64,000 bases of DNA, taken from positions 930,001-994,000 of the forward strand of contig JALQBC010000010.1 in assembly GCA_023375675.1 (NCBI GenBank). Direction: 5' to 3'. A program made the position numbers and the translations under genes. The notes under the pieces are model-generated. The model made no database searches. It worked only from the letters and a program-made list of their open reading frames with translations, and had not been told where the DNA came from. The stretch is from Cytospora piceicola. Lineage: Eukaryota > Ascomycota > Sordariomycetes > Diaporthales > Cytosporaceae. This document shows positions 46,195-59,120 of the stretch, piece after piece (position 1 is the stretch's first letter; each line of letters starts with the position of its first letter).

Positions 46195-47996
46195 ATGGGC
46201 TCTGCTCAATCCACCCCAACTGCCGCCCAGAGGGCCATCATCGACCGCCTCCGGGCCCTCGAGCTGCAGGAGAAGGAAGAGGCCGCCAACGCTGACGGTT
46301 TTGTCGAGGTCGACCATGCTGATTCAGGTGGCTCGCTGAACGAGAAGGCCCTCAGTGCGCTGAGGCTGTCCCCCACGACGCTCGATGTCTCCCAGCTGGA
46401 GAGCTGGCAGTCGAAGTTGCTGCAGGACCCTAAGAACAGGTGACTTGATACTCTTCTTTTTACTTTCAAGGGGCTTGTACGCTTCAGAGATTATGTAGCC
46501 GAGAGAAAGGGGGCAAAAGCTTGACAAGAGTAGTAAGTAACCCATGGTCTGACAATGTTCCCGTCCTTCTCGGTCCGCAGGCTCGCTCTCTCGGCCCTCT
46601 CGGCCGCCAACCCCCGCGACGTCCTGACCTCGCGCGCGGCCAAGATCTCGGACCAGCACGTGTACAACGTCAGGATCCCGTTCGAGGGCGCGCCCATCAC
46701 GAACCAGCGGTCGTCGGGGCGGTGCTGGCTCTTCGCCGCGACCAACGTGTTCCGCGTGGCGCTCATGCGGCGGCACGGGCTCGAGGCCTTCGAGCTCAGC
46801 CAGGCCTGGCTCTTCTTCTGGGACAAGCTCGAGAAGGCCAACTACTTCCTCGAGCAGGTCGCCGGCACGGCCGGCCTGGACCTCGACTCCCGCCTCGTGC
46901 AGGCGCTGCTCCGCGCGCCCCTCAGCGACGGCGGCCAGTGGGACATGGTCGCCAACCTCGTCGACAAGTACGGCCTCGTGCCCCAGGCGCTCTACCCGGA
47001 CAGCTTCAGCGCCGCGAGCAGCGCCGTCGTCAACTCCATCGTCTTCACCAAGCTGCGCGAGGACGCGCTCGCCCTGCGCGCCATGCTGAACGGCGGCGAT
47101 GGCCCGTCCTCCCCGGCCGCCACCGCGTCCTCGGTCGCGGCCGCCAAGGCCAGGATGGTGAGGGAGATCCACGCCATCCTGACCCTCACCCTCGGCCCGC
47201 CCCCGGCCCCGACCGAGGAGTTCACGTGGCAGTTCACGGACAAGGGCGGCCGGGCCCGCGAGGTCCGGAGCACGCCCCTCGCGTTCGCGCGGGACGCCTG
47301 GTCGTCCCCGTCCCCGTCCCTCTCCCTCTCCCGCGGGGCGGCGGCGGCCGGCTCCGCCGCCGCGGGCCTGGTCTCGCTCGTGCACGACCCGCGCAACCCG
47401 CCGCTGTCGCTGCTCACGGTGGACAGGCTGGGCAACGTCGTGGGCGGGCGGGGGGTCACGTACATCAACGTGGGGATGCGGACGCTCAAGGACGCGTGCG
47501 TGGCCATGCTGAGGGCGGGCGCCCCGGTCTTCTTCGGGTCCGACGTCGGCCAGTTCTCGGACCGGGCCTCGGGGGTCATGGACCTCGAGCTGATCGACTA
47601 CGAGCTGGGGTTCAACGTGGGCCTGCTGGGCATGGGCAAGGCGGACAGGCTCAGGACGGGGGAGTCGGCCATGACGCACGCCATGGTCCTGACGGCCGTC
47701 CACGTGGATGAGAAGAGCGGGGAGACGGTCAGGTGGAGGGTGCAGAACAGCTGGGGCACGGCGGTTGGGGAGGAGGGCTGGTTCGTTATGAGTGATCGGT
47801 GGTAAGTCAGGCCTGGCCCCTTTTACCCTTGTTTTCCATTTTGGATGGATCTTGAGCTAACCCGGACGATAGGATGGACGAGTTTGTCTACCAGGCTGTC
47901 GTTGACCCTAAGTTCCTCTCTAAAGAGGTCAAGGACGTGCTTAACAAGGAGCCGATTGTGTTGCCTCTATGGGACCCTATGGGTTCTCTGGCTTAA
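46195..47996 (+). CDS. LAP3: Bleomycin hydrolase / cysteine aminopeptidase
   Basis: Three exons (46195-46439, 46581-47801, 47873-47996) in phases 2 and 2 give 529 aa. It is a papain-like C1B cysteine peptidase, forming a hexameric barrel in the cytosol that trims N-terminal residues and detoxifies homocysteine thiolactone and bleomycin. The triad is visible as Cys130 (QRSSGRCWLFA), His448 (SAMTHAMVLT) and Asn471 (VQNSWGT). The C-terminus ends LWDPMGSLA, matching the tail that enters the active site and restricts the enzyme to aminopeptidase activity. The N-terminus starts MGSAQS, a possible N-myristoylation site, with an 80-residue extension on exon 1. A low-complexity insertion (SPSPSLSLSRGAAAAGSAAAG) sits near residue 330. 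Exon 2 is very GC-rich, producing long antisense open frames. Identification is secure. Confidence 0.95.
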
Positions 47997-49950
47997 GGAG
48001 TCACGATGCGGCCTTCGTCTCTTCAGGGACGCTCTCAAGCGTCAATATGATCAGGGGAAGCATGTTACTCGGGTCCTGCTGTGCGCTATGCGAGTACGCC
48101 TGTCGTTGCCGACACTTTTGGGCATGCGAGACGGTACAGAATGGCAAATGTTCTATGGTGACGCAAAGTATATGGGCGTGCAGGCGTGGGTGATGTGGGC
48201 CAAGAAAGGCCACCATGGCGCCCTAGATCTCAAACACCTTGGTTCCAAGGGTACATGAACCGAGCGGACATTCAAGCTGCAGCCTGCGGTTCAATGTACG
48301 TTTTTTTTGATGATCGGCCTGCACTGGCCACGCATATGACTATGATAATAAGTCTATTGGTCCCGATTGTGAGGACTTTCTTCTGCTTACTGAAACATCG
48401 CATGCTGATGACGACTGAGGAGGTACGCAGTCGAGCCCAATGTTACTGTGTCTTGGACAACCCTGTGGAATCCAGCATATCCTCCTTGGAAGCTCCCGCC
48501 TCGCAGCCTGAAGGACAGCCTGGCTGCGGTTGGGGCGCATGAGTGCTGAGGTCGGGCTTCTCACGACGAGAAGTGGTGAGAGCAGCGAATAATAGGCCGC
48601 AGATCGCCCCTCCCCCATCATACCAACTCTGGATCGAAACCTATCAGTTTGTTGCAGTGTTATTATACATCATTTGTCGCGTCTCAGAATTTGGATGGTC
48701 TCGACGAGTGAATAGTTTCCAAAGCTAAAGTGTACTTTGCGAAACAGACACGCCTTTGGAACCCTGCATGCTCACGGCTCTCACGGCTCTCACGGCCACC
48801 GGAAGCCAGCCCGGGCCACGAGTGGGTGATTGACTGTCGACGAGGACCACGTGGATGCACATGTCCCATCGAGATTGATTTGCCCCTGGGTGGATCCTGG
48901 AGGCAACCTCCCTGGATGTGACATCGCTAGACTGACCCATTTTGGGCGTCGCTGCAGACGCGGCTCGGGTCTCACTTCTAAACCCTAGCCGGAACATTGC
49001 TCCGGTCTACTATGATACACGTATGTACCGTCGCTGTTTCCTCAGCCTCTGGGGCTGGTGGTCTTGTGATTGGGCTTGCAGTGTGCAGGTCTCGTGCAGA
49101 GATCTTAGCAGAGCCTCATAATCCAGAATCTCGGTCTCTGGACCGCATGCAGATACGGTAGTAGGTATCGCCAGCAATCGCCACAATGTCTCGATTCTGG
49201 TACAGCCTAGTGGGGAGTGCTGTGTGCATGTGGGTGATATGGGGTCAGTGTCGGTGCTGGCTCCGGACCCGAGATCATCGCCGTGTGGCCAGGCAGGCTG
49301 ACAGGCCGACAGGCCGAGAAACCAGGGAGCACGACGGCCGGGCGGAAGAACCGGCTCCAGGTCGGTTGGGTACGGAAGGTCCCTGATCTTTCCGTGATCC
49401 GTTGAGATACTGTGCATATCCTGTTCTTGCCGAGGATGACCCAGGTTATCGATGCTGGGCAGGGCTGTCAAACTGGATCAGAACCCACGGCTCTCATAGG
49501 ATAGAGGGCTGTTTCCAACATATCCTGCCATTGATTTGCTGCGGCAGTTATTGATCTGCGAAAGTACCGGATAGACAAGCAAGCCTCGCCACCGTTCTGG
49601 ATCCTGCGGCGATATTCCTCACATGACTGCATGACTGACATGCAAGCTCTGGTGGGCAGGACCGGACCACCTTTTCTGACCAACTGTTTCCCACCATTAC
49701 CAATGAGCGTCCTATTGACTGCAGATTTGTAGCTCGAGATGCAGCAAGGTAAGCAAGAACCAGCACCAGGCCTTCTGATCCGTAGAGGGTCTTGCAGAAC
49801 CGACGGCAGGACCCCATAGTCCAGTGACTGCATAGTCTGATATGTTTCGTTTTGCCCCCCCCCCCCATCTTGTTTTCGTCCAACTGCGTGGCTGGCTGTC
49901 CCGACTTGCGAATATCGAATCAAAGTCCCAAATAATCGGGCGAAACGCTT

Positions 49951-50011
49951 GGGCGTCAGGGCGTCAGGGCGTCAGGGCGTCAGGGCACCGGGCGGGTAAG
50001 GGTAAGGGTAG
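49951..50011 (+). repeat. GGGCGTCA tandem array with G-quadruplex potential
   Basis: Four perfect 8-bp GGGCGTCA copies (49951-49982) followed by gggcaccgggcgggtaagggtaaggg. There are nine GGG tracts separated by loops of 1 to 5 bases on the plus strand, which satisfies the common G3+N1-7 quadruplex rule more than twice over. Confidence 0.8.
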
Positions 50012-50821
50012 AAACAATTCGAGGTCGTCGGGCACCGGGAGTGGTGGAGTTCGGGATCCATGGATGCTATGGTCAGTTCTGCCACGTAGAAAGTTGACCC
50101 CGTCGATATCAATAGAGACATGGGGTATTGGCTGGCCCAGGCTGGCTGGCAGGCTGGCTGCGCCAGTTGCTCAGTGGCCCATTGCCCCAGAATTGGCCCA
50201 CAGCTACTGAAAGCCGTTGTGGGCGTGAGAAGCGGGTTCTCGCTCCAGTATACACAGTGAGACAGCAATACTGTGTATCGTTTATGTCGCAGATCGTATG
50301 AGAAGCATGATCAGCATGATCTAGAACAGCTGTAGAAACAGAAGCAGGGAAGAAGAAGAAGCAGAAAAAAGCGATCTGAGGCGGGGCTAAGTCGTGATGA
50401 CAGGTCTCAGGCCTAACTTGCCAGGCTTGCCTCCTCCCATGTCAGGCCTGTTCAGCCAAGCGAAATGAGACTGAGGATGGTGAGCCTTGAGTACTGAGTA
50501 CTCAGTACTGAGAGTACTGAGTAGTGAATACTGAATAGTGAACACTGCATACTGCATACTGTATACTGAACACTAAACCAGTGAGACACAGCAGTAGTCG
50601 GATATTGGGTTGGGTTGGATTGGATCTGTGGCAGCCCAATCCCAGATGGGCATCGGTGAGATGGATGGTGCTTGTGCATGGTGATTTTTTCTTCTTCCGG
50701 GAAGACATGAGCTGGGACCAGTGGGTTCGTCCTCCCGGTTTGACGATATCCACAGCACTACTACAGCGAGCGGGATGGTGCTGAGCAACGCGAGATGATG
50801 AGGAACGCATGACAAGGTGTA

Positions 50822-50872
50822 TGTACCTACCTAGGTAGGTAGCCTAGGTAGGTATGTAAACCTACTTAGTAC
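50822..50872. repeat. CCTAGGTA palindromic repeat cluster
   Basis: Contains tacctacctaggtaggta and cctaggtaggta in succession, nearly self-complementary over about 40 bases. Same family as the clusters at 9090, 9625, 32645 and 51885. Confidence 0.7.
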
Positions 50873-51884
50873 CAACCATACATTGCACATTGTACTACTG
50901 GTATCCTCTCTTGTTGGGCTTGTGTTGCGCCCCCATTGACGTAAGGGGAGCATCAAACATGATCATGGCGATGTGTGTTCCACCTGCTGCTGTCGAGCAG
51001 CAGTCGAGCAGAGCAGTTTTGTCATCGGTGAGGCGAGGTGTATACCAGGAAGACGGTGTCAGGATTTTTTCACTATCTTTCTTCCTGCACTTTCGGTCAC
51101 ATTCTGATTGGTGTGAATATAGGAGGGGGGAGGGGAGTGTGATGGAGAATACTTGTGGCATCCATGGCTGGCATGTCCAAGCACATACATATTGGCATCC
51201 AAGGTGACAGGGTGAGGAAAGATGAAGGTACGATCGATCTACTGTGCTAGCCGAATTACGACGATGGCCACTGTAACGTCATCTTGTTTTTCTTCACCTC
51301 TGTGATGTCAGTCACATGTGGCACCTGGGGATAGTTCTAGGACCCCTCCCCCCTTTTTTGTATATGCCCGTACCGCCAGGACCGTCCACTACCAGAATGC
51401 GGGTGGTAACCGTTACTAAAATACACCAGGTACATCCCTACACTAATCGGTTCTGACAGAGAGAAAGGCCGAAAGGCAGGAGGCAGGGAAGAGCGACGTT
51501 GAACATGGTCCAACCTGGTCCCGAGCATGGGTCCAACCCTGGTCCAGCCAGCCCTGGTCCAACCCTTTCTGGCCTCTGCTCAGCCAGTCAGGCAGTTTGC
51601 CCGGGTAGCCTGGTCCGTGCGTCATCAGCTCGACCTTCTTTCGACTTCCTTCCTCCTCTTGTCTCCTCTGGTCTCTATCCATGGCGCCTGCATTTTGGCT
51701 GGTGCATTTCTGCATTTCTGCATTCCTGCGGTTCTGCAGCACTGGCAGGAGCTGCCTGCCGGTGAGCTTTGAGCTGCAGCAAGCACAACAGCCCCCGTGG
51801 ACACCACACACATCCATCATCTACTGATCTGCTCTGCCACTGACAATCATCATCGGTGTCCAGTTGGATTCATTGTATGTACCT

Positions 51885-51948
51885 ATACTAGCTACATAGG
51901 TAGGTATGTATGTACCTAGGTAGGTAGATAGGTAGGTAGGTAGGTATT
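51885..51948. repeat. CCTAGGTA / (TAGG)n repeat cluster
   Basis: Begins with tacctatactagctacatagg and continues through tacctaggtaggtagatagg into a (GGTA)n run. Same dispersed family as the cluster about 1 kb upstream. Confidence 0.7.
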
Positions 51949-53868
51949 CAATTAATTCATCCATCAATCCTCGTCATCCCCGGGAACGTCGGGCAACAGG
52001 ACCGTCGGATAGGTCAGCCTGTTTTTTGACTATTTGGTGACCTCTCTATCTCTCTCTCCATCTCTCCATCTCTCTTCTCCCCCCCCCCCCCCACACACAC
52101 ATACTCATCACACACTCATCACACTTCCTCTCTCGCCTCTCTCCTCTGATGCCCCCCGCCCCCCTTCACGTTGTTAGTCTCCAATATGATCCATGCAGCC
52201 TATTTTCTTGCCCACGTATCTTTCTGTATCCAAAAAGGGAAGGGAGAGGACAGGGAAAAGGAGAGAGTGTGTGTGTAAGTGAATGTGAGTGTGAGAGAGA
52301 GAGAGAGATTGAAAAAGGTGAAGTGAAGGAGGGGGTCCAGACCAGACAGACCAGCCCAAAACAGGCCAACCAAGAGAAGCAGAACCCAAAACCAAAAAAA
52401 AAACCTGACCTGACTGCCTGACCTGACCTTGAAACTTTTGGATGGAGCCTCGGCCTGGGAGCCTGCATTTTATCAGTTGCATCAAAAACGTCGTCTCCCG
52501 TAATCTTCCTTCCTTCCTTCCTTTTCCAGTCCCATCCCGCCTGCCTGTGAGAGTCTCCAGCTGTCTCCTCCTAAAGCCAAGACAAGACAAGACGAGACAA
52601 CCCTTGGAAGACAACAAACAACACACCAAAAGATAACACACACACCAAGGGCCGGAGAGCAAGACAATCCCATTCTTAGGTTTGTTTGCTCTTGACAACC
52701 ACACACGTTGCTACGTCCCCATCATCCCCATCGTCGCCATCCCTCCGTGACAACGACAGGAACAAACCCCAATTCGGAGCGACCAAGGCCTGTTATCCGA
52801 CGATAAAAACAAAATAAATAAAAGAATAAAAGAATAAAAAAGGGAAACGAACGGGACAACGGCCTCGCTGGCAGTTGTCGTTGGCCATCCAACCGCCTCC
52901 AAGTTCCATATCTGTCGCTTGCCGCCCCGAGGAAATATAATCAACACCCTCGGGATCCATATCCATATCTTTGAACGACTCCATTCGCGACACAACACAA
53001 CAACACACACACACACACACACACTTTCGGTACGGCCACTTGTGACTCACAAGACCTTATTCGTCCACTGCATCGGTCAACGCCAAACTTGAACCCTTTT
53101 TTTTTCTTCCTCCCTCCTTCCACTGATAGGGGAGACAGGGGTTGAAGGATAAGAAGGGATAGGGCACACACCAACCTGCCTCGTCGCCCATATTCACTTA
53201 CCTTACCTGACCACACACCTAAGGTCACCAACAAACACCCCCCCCCCCCCGAAAATAAATATCACTCGCATAAGGCTGGTTGCCTTCCAGACCGATACCA
53301 CCAACACCACCACCACATACTGCTTGCTGGCCCCCAAATCTCTCCTCACGCCATCAGTCGCCCACACTTCGAGGCGCCATTCCGTCCCATTTGCTATTTA
53401 ACTACGGTAGCGACCCCGCGAGCTTTGACCCTCGCCCCCCTCCGACAACACATCGTACATACTACTACCTATATACCTTACATGTATGCAGCTACCTCTT
53501 CCTTCGCTGTTGGCAGTTGTGGGGCATTATCCATCAAGTCTTCGCGGGGCTAACAACAATCTGGCAGGAATGCGCTGCAGCAAAGCTGATTCGAGCATCA
53601 ACTGCCCCATCTTCTAATCATTTTCTCTTTCCACCCGCCCAACTTTGCTTTGCGCCGGATTCACTGGCATCAGCGGAAACAATCATTAACGACTGGCCTT
53701 CCAAAAACCATCCCCCCTCCCTCCCTCCTCCCGGGAGACGAGCTCAAAACTCGGCCCTCGACTTGACTGTCGCCAACCACCTAAAATCCCGGCCTTTGGG
53801 GTCACTTGCGAGCACAGCAGGTTCCAATTTCGATTCTCTTTCCTTCGACTCACATTCTTTCTCCGAAC

Positions 53869-56800
53869 ATGACCGACCGCCATCGCTACTCCACCACCGG
53901 GAGGAGGTCTCCTCCCGCCTACAATCCTGCACGCATGTCCATGCCTACCATGCCTACCACGACCGCCGGCTACAGCGCTTTTTATGGCAGCGACATCCAC
54001 GTTGTTCCTACCTCGCGGCACGAGGCTGCCAATCCTTCGCATTACAATCATCACCGCAACAACACCAGTGATTGGCGTGGCCCCAACGTCCCCGTGAACG
54101 TCCCCATAACAACCACTACCTACACCGTCAGGAAGGACCCTGTAACAAGGGCCTCCAGCGTCAGGGAAGACAGTCGCAATCGGACCTCTAGCATCGATGC
54201 CGCCACCAAGAGGCCGCCCATAATTGTCACCACTCGCCAGCCTAAGGAGCCTTCGAGTTCCCACACCTCCAGCAGCCATCTCCCAGCTAGCCCCGCTCCT
54301 GACAGGACTCGAGACGCCTCCAGGACTAGCGACGAGGACCAATATTATACTCAGCCTGCATCCTCTACACGTTCGCGAAGTCACGCACGACCCTACCATG
54401 CAACAGGCTCACACGCATCAAGCTCACATGCTTCGGGCTCAATCAGCTCCACCTTGGACAATGATGAGTTCCTGCGCTTGAGACAGCGGACCAACGACGA
54501 GAGGCTCCTCCCCTCACGAAACGAGCATCGCCGCGAGAGACCAACCTCTATGTATGCCGACCCGGCCCGCATTAGCACAAAGACGCTCGACCTTGGTGAC
54601 TCGGGTTACGAGTACACCACACCCAGTGCCCTGGCTCGCTATGATTTGGACAATGATAAACCCCAAGCACGACGTGGCCGCCGTGACAGCGTCGATCGGG
54701 ATGCATACTATCGTCCTTCTGTCAACGTCAGCACCGACGTCGGCCGCCCATACGACGGCCGTCCCAGAGCGCCACCACCATCACGGGCCCTCGACACTTA
54801 CAACAGGAGACTGACTGAAGACCCAACGCCGGCCATTTATGATCGTCCCGCCGTCAGGGTACCTGCGTCCGCGCCTGCCCCTGCACCTGCACCTGCACCT
54901 GCGCCCATTCCTGTTCCGGTAGCGGATCGTCGAGTCGAACAGCTCGGGGTTCCCCCGAGTCCTTTGGAGCGTCTCGAACGACATCAGTCTCGCACTGGTC
55001 CTCGCCCTGTCTCACTGTACCAGGAAGGCCCACCACGCCCGCTGCACAATGATGTCTATCGCGCACGTGACGATGGGTATGTTCCCCGGGAACGGGAACA
55101 CCGGGACAGAGATTACCTCCGTGAAGAGGATGTGGCCAACCGTGGATTTGCACCTCGGGTCGACGGTGATAGGAAGGAGGACCGCATCAAGGGCAGGGAA
55201 CGCGAGGTCATTGCCCCACCTCGCGAGCGCCGCTCCGAGCCGCGTCGTGAGCCGCGGTCAGAAGATCGAGAGCGCGAGTCAAGGCGGAGACCAGACGAAG
55301 AACTCGATCGTCGCGATGAGCGCAGATACAGCCGAGACCCAACTCGCAAAGATGAGGATCCTCGGCTGGACAAGAAAGGTGCCAGGGATGATGCTATTCG
55401 TGATGACGACCGTGGCAAGGACAAGGTGCGTGACAAGGTTGCGACTGGTCTTAGCCTTGCAGCTGGCGCCATCGGCCTGGGTGAGGCACTGAGCCACAAG
55501 GTCAAGGAGGAGAAAGCAGAGAAGGAGAGATCGCCCCGGCGACACGCCGACGAAGATGTCCGAGAGCCGGAGGAGCGAATCGGCCTCCGTGAGGATATCG
55601 ATGAGAGACCACGAAGAGAACGTGACATCGACGATAACGAAGAGAGGGACCGCAACAGGCGTGACGCAGAGGCGAGACTCAACGGAGAACCGGCAATGAG
55701 TGGTGCCCTCGATGGCAATTCTTCCTCTGATGAGAGTAAGCCACGGCGCCGCCGCCGGGCTTCGTCTGCCTTTAGGCCAAATGACACTGCCGGCTTGTTG
55801 GCCTTGAAGGAGCAACTCAAGGCCAAGGAGGAATCCGACAAGGAGAACGAGAAAGACAGGAGCAAGGACACTTCTCCTGACCGACGTTCCCAGCCATCGC
55901 CATCTGACAGGGACTCGATCGTTGACGACCCTGCAAGGCCAGCCAGAGATGACTCCAGGGGCCGTGATTCAGCATCTGCGAACGATGACAAGCAGGTGCG
56001 CGTGGTTTCACCGCCCAGAGACAAGGATGACAAGAGACCCATCAAGGGCATCCTCAAGCAGCCCAAGTCCGCGTTTCCCGAGGAGCCGAATCCCGTCCGA
56101 GAAGGTGTCGCACCTCACAAGGATGACAAGACAAAGGGCAACGTCCCCCCTGGAGCCCGCTGGACCAAGATCAGCCGGAAACTGGTGAACCCAGAGGCTC
56201 TGACCATCGGGAAGGAGCGATTCGAGGTCCGCGAGGACTTTGTCATTGTTCTCCGCGTGTTGAACAAGGAGGAGATCGAGGCCTATACGGCCGCGACTGC
56301 ACAGTTGAGAGGTGGGTTGCTGTCCTTTTCCATTTTCTGTTCTTGAACCTTTCCGCTTCGTCGTCCGTCGCCGTGCCGCCCACACCGTGACCTCGCCCCA
56401 TCGCCGTCCCTCCGTGTCCCACTCCCAGCGTCCCCTTGTGGCTCGTGCCTGTGCTCTGTGCCTGTGCCGTCGTCTCATTCTCTTTTTGCCTCTCATACTT
56501 TCTTGGATCTAGGATTTGTTCTCCCGCTGTGCAGTTGCAAGTGGGGATACTTTCAGAAAATGGAATCGTGGCTGACAACCCGCAACAGAAATGCGACGCA
56601 AAGAATTCGAGAGGGACCAAGAGCGGGACAGAGACGACGACCGCGAAGATTACGACAGTGATGAACGACGGCCGCATAGGTCCCATCGACGAGACCCACA
56701 TGACGAGGACGATGATGAGAGGAAGCGGCGCGAGGATAAGCGTGAGCGCGAGAGGGAGAAGGAAGGTCGATCACGGCGACACCGGTACGAAGAGGATGAG

Positions 56801-56911
56801 GAGCCACGCCGACTCGAGTACTCTGGCGACGACGCACGCGACCGCCTGCCGCACCGGTCTTCCCGCCACCGAGAGCGCGAGAGGGAGCCTATTGCCGTAA
56901 GGGACGAGTGA
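53869..56911 (+). CDS. Large disordered protein with conserved C-terminal domain (DUF8035-like)
   Basis: Two exons, 53869-56311 and 56589-56911, joined by a 277-bp intron (gtgggt donor, acaacag acceptor, phase 1) give 921 aa. The ATG at 53869 (MTDRHRYS) is the first in-frame ATG. About 750 residues are low-complexity: Ser/Thr/His-rich at first, a PAPAPAPAPAP run near residue 340, then long Arg/Glu/Asp-rich stretches with RDRE-type repeats. One folded-looking element occurs near residue 535 (VATGLSLAAGAIGLGEALSHKV), a short Gly/Ala-rich hydrophobic helix. The conserved block PPGARWTKISRKLVNPEAL...DFVIVLRVLNKEEIEAYT (about 765-810) matches a fungal domain I recall as DUF8035; no function is known to me. 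The tail on exon 2 is again extremely charged (KREREREKEGRSRRHRYEE). RS/RE-rich composition might suggest nuclear RNA-related roles, but that is speculation. Confidence 0.85.
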
Positions 56912-58848
56912 TTGCCCTTCATGCGAGGTACGATTATTGAGTCGGGCATATTATGAGCGACAAATGATTTGATGGTTTTGTTTTTGTTTTTTTGTCTTGC
57001 GAAAGAGTTGATGGGGAGTCACAATCTACTTCGGCCATCTATCGCAGGGACTATTCTAGCGAGCTGGAAACGATACGATGTTATATACCATGAGATGTTA
57101 CAATATATGTAGGAGGGAGAGGAGTCTTGGGCTAAAAGATGAGCGGCTATGAAATCAAGGATGTCAAGAATTGTTGGCAACGAAAGACCGTTTTATGTCC
57201 CCAATCTGCAGTGATCATGGTCTGACATTTTTTTGTGTCTTGCGATGATAGAAAGTCTCGGACATGTGCGTTTCCTGCGACAGTACTGGTTTTCGGGAGG
57301 AACGAAGTTTCCTTTCAACATGCATGTCTTCTCCAGCAAGATGTCAGCGATGTGGGAAGCAGCAGGCCAGTCTTTACAAGAACAGAGTGAAGAAAACCTC
57401 CCCCCCCCCCTATAGTCCTCATGTCGACGATGTTGGCTGACGATCTAGGTCCGCTGCCTACCTTGCCGAGGTCATTGTGGGTGGATAAGGCCAAGTTTGA
57501 GGGCATGGCTCATCAACGTTGCCACTCTGAATCCCTCATCGAGAGAGAACTGCTGTTCTTTTCGTCGATAATTCCCTGCAAGTCATATTCTTGCCCAGTC
57601 TACACTTCTTGGGGGAAAGAGACCTGGTCCTCAAAGGCAGGTTGGCTTAAGCAGAAACCCCATAGCTTCGAGTCAACAGCGCAGCGGGCGACGTGGATGG
57701 CAAGCATGATGAAGGCTGGCTACGCGGGGACATGTGAGGCATGTGTTGAGGGATGTGGTTATGTCTTGCGGTTAGTCGGTCGCTTTAACTGAACAGGATG
57801 ACTGTGGGGTTGAGTTTCTATATGAGGTTTTCTTTTCCCCTTCCGGTTTTTTGTCTGCTGGTCTGGTATGTATTATCCTACGTGCCAACGTTCCTCACCA
57901 TTACGCTGTAGGCTCTGGAAGCAATGAGAGGTTAAGGAGGTCTACCCCAAATTTGCCTTGGCCCTTTCCATCTTACAGGTTAACATCACAGCGTAAGCCT
58001 GAACCACGCCTTTACGGAAGTCCACTACAGTGACTGCTTCATGTTGTGAACGAAAGTTGGCTTCCAGGCACAGGCAACCAACGCGATATACGCCATGTTG
58101 CACAAAAACTATCGACCATACTAGCCTTTAAAGGGTCCATCGAACTTCACTCTGTGACAAGTATCGAGTGTCCTGCGTTTCTTGCAGCTAGCTCCCAATG
58201 AGCAGGTGAGACGGACAGCATGATAATGTCAAGAACAGACATGTGGGTGTAAGTATCTCGCTCGGGGCGGTTCCAGCTTGGGATACGGGCTGTCTCTCGA
58301 TGACGAGCGTGTTTGGCCGTCGAGCATGGCTTGATGGACTTACCAAAACGACCCTGAAAGCGCCACGAGAAGCCACCTGCGCAAGTGATGTTTCCTTGTG
58401 AATTTGCTTTCGCCTTCACTCTACGAGTTGCTGTATCGACAATGAACACATCGTACCACCCACGGCCCTACTCTTCTCCTCTCGCCCTTCTCTGCCTGTA
58501 CTTTGAACCTTCAACGGGGAGTCGAAAGCACCCTGACACGACTAGCTACAGGTTTGCAACCCACGGGGAGCGTCGAGAAGCGGCGGGCATGTGATGTCCC
58601 TCCCGATGGCTGGCCCCTGAGCTATCACATGGTGGCTTGAAAAACGGGCACACAGCTCAGAGACAACCACCACCACCCAGGCAGCCACTCCCGCTTCTTG
58701 AATAGGAGTCTCCAGCGATGGCGATGTTCACCGCGGGCCAACACGCTCGAGTTCACGAGGGGGGACGGCCGGCTGGCTGTTGTGACACGACAGAAGTCCC
58801 TGCCTTCGTTATATTGAACCTTCTTGGGCTTTTGTCTCCCGCACCAGC

Positions 58849-58879
58849 CAGTCAGTCAGTCAGTCAGTCAGTCAGTCAG
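58849..58879. repeat. (CAGT)n microsatellite
   Basis: Seven to eight tandem CAGT units followed by CAGC copies. Confidence 0.9.
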
Positions 58880-59088
58880 CCAGCCACCAGGATCAAGATA
58901 TCGCCTCGCCCCGCCGAAGCTGGCGTTTGAACTGCGCGCGCCTGTTGGGGAGCGGTGAACCTTTTTGGGGCTGAGGATAAGCTCCCGGCGGCAAACCAAA
59001 CCTTCTCGGTGTCTCGGATACACGGGCCCGACGTGTCAGCTTTAGGTGTTCTTTTTTTTGTGTTTTTGTTTGCTCATCTTCTTTCCTG

Positions 59089-59089
59089 T

Positions 59090-59120
<31 letters not shown>
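59089..59120. repeat. (TCTG)n microsatellite
   Basis: About eight tandem TCTG units, followed directly by a poly-C and a poly-T tract. Confidence 0.9.

Larger units (their letters stand above)
47997..53868. other. Gene-poor region, about 5.9 kb, with simple repeats and a long leader
   Basis: No convincing gene. It holds CTCACGG tandem copies (48774-48800), a G-rich tandem array (49951-50011), a degenerate AGTACTGA array (about 50485-50575), palindromic CCTAGGTA clusters (50822-50870 and 51885-51945), a TGGTCCAACCC direct repeat (51508-51570) and several poly-C runs. From about 52440 to 53868 CT-rich, CA-rich and (CA)n sequence suggests a long 5' untranslated leader for the gene at 53869. Confidence 0.5.

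Noticed and set aside
46324..47703. 459-aa open frame on the minus strand
   Set aside because: It is antisense to the GC-rich exon 2 of bleomycin hydrolase and has shadow-frame composition (Arg/Gly/Pro/Ala/His).
49995..50011. Interstitial telomere repeat (gggtaagggtaaggg)
   Set aside because: The unit is GGGTAA, not the TTAGGG repeat of filamentous fungi, and there are only two to three copies.
55113..56066. 317-aa Ser/Arg-rich frame on the minus strand
   Set aside because: Complement of the charged repeats in the disordered DUF protein.
57421..57792. 123-aa plus-strand frame
   Set aside because: No motif, no splice partner and overlapping frames of similar length nearby.
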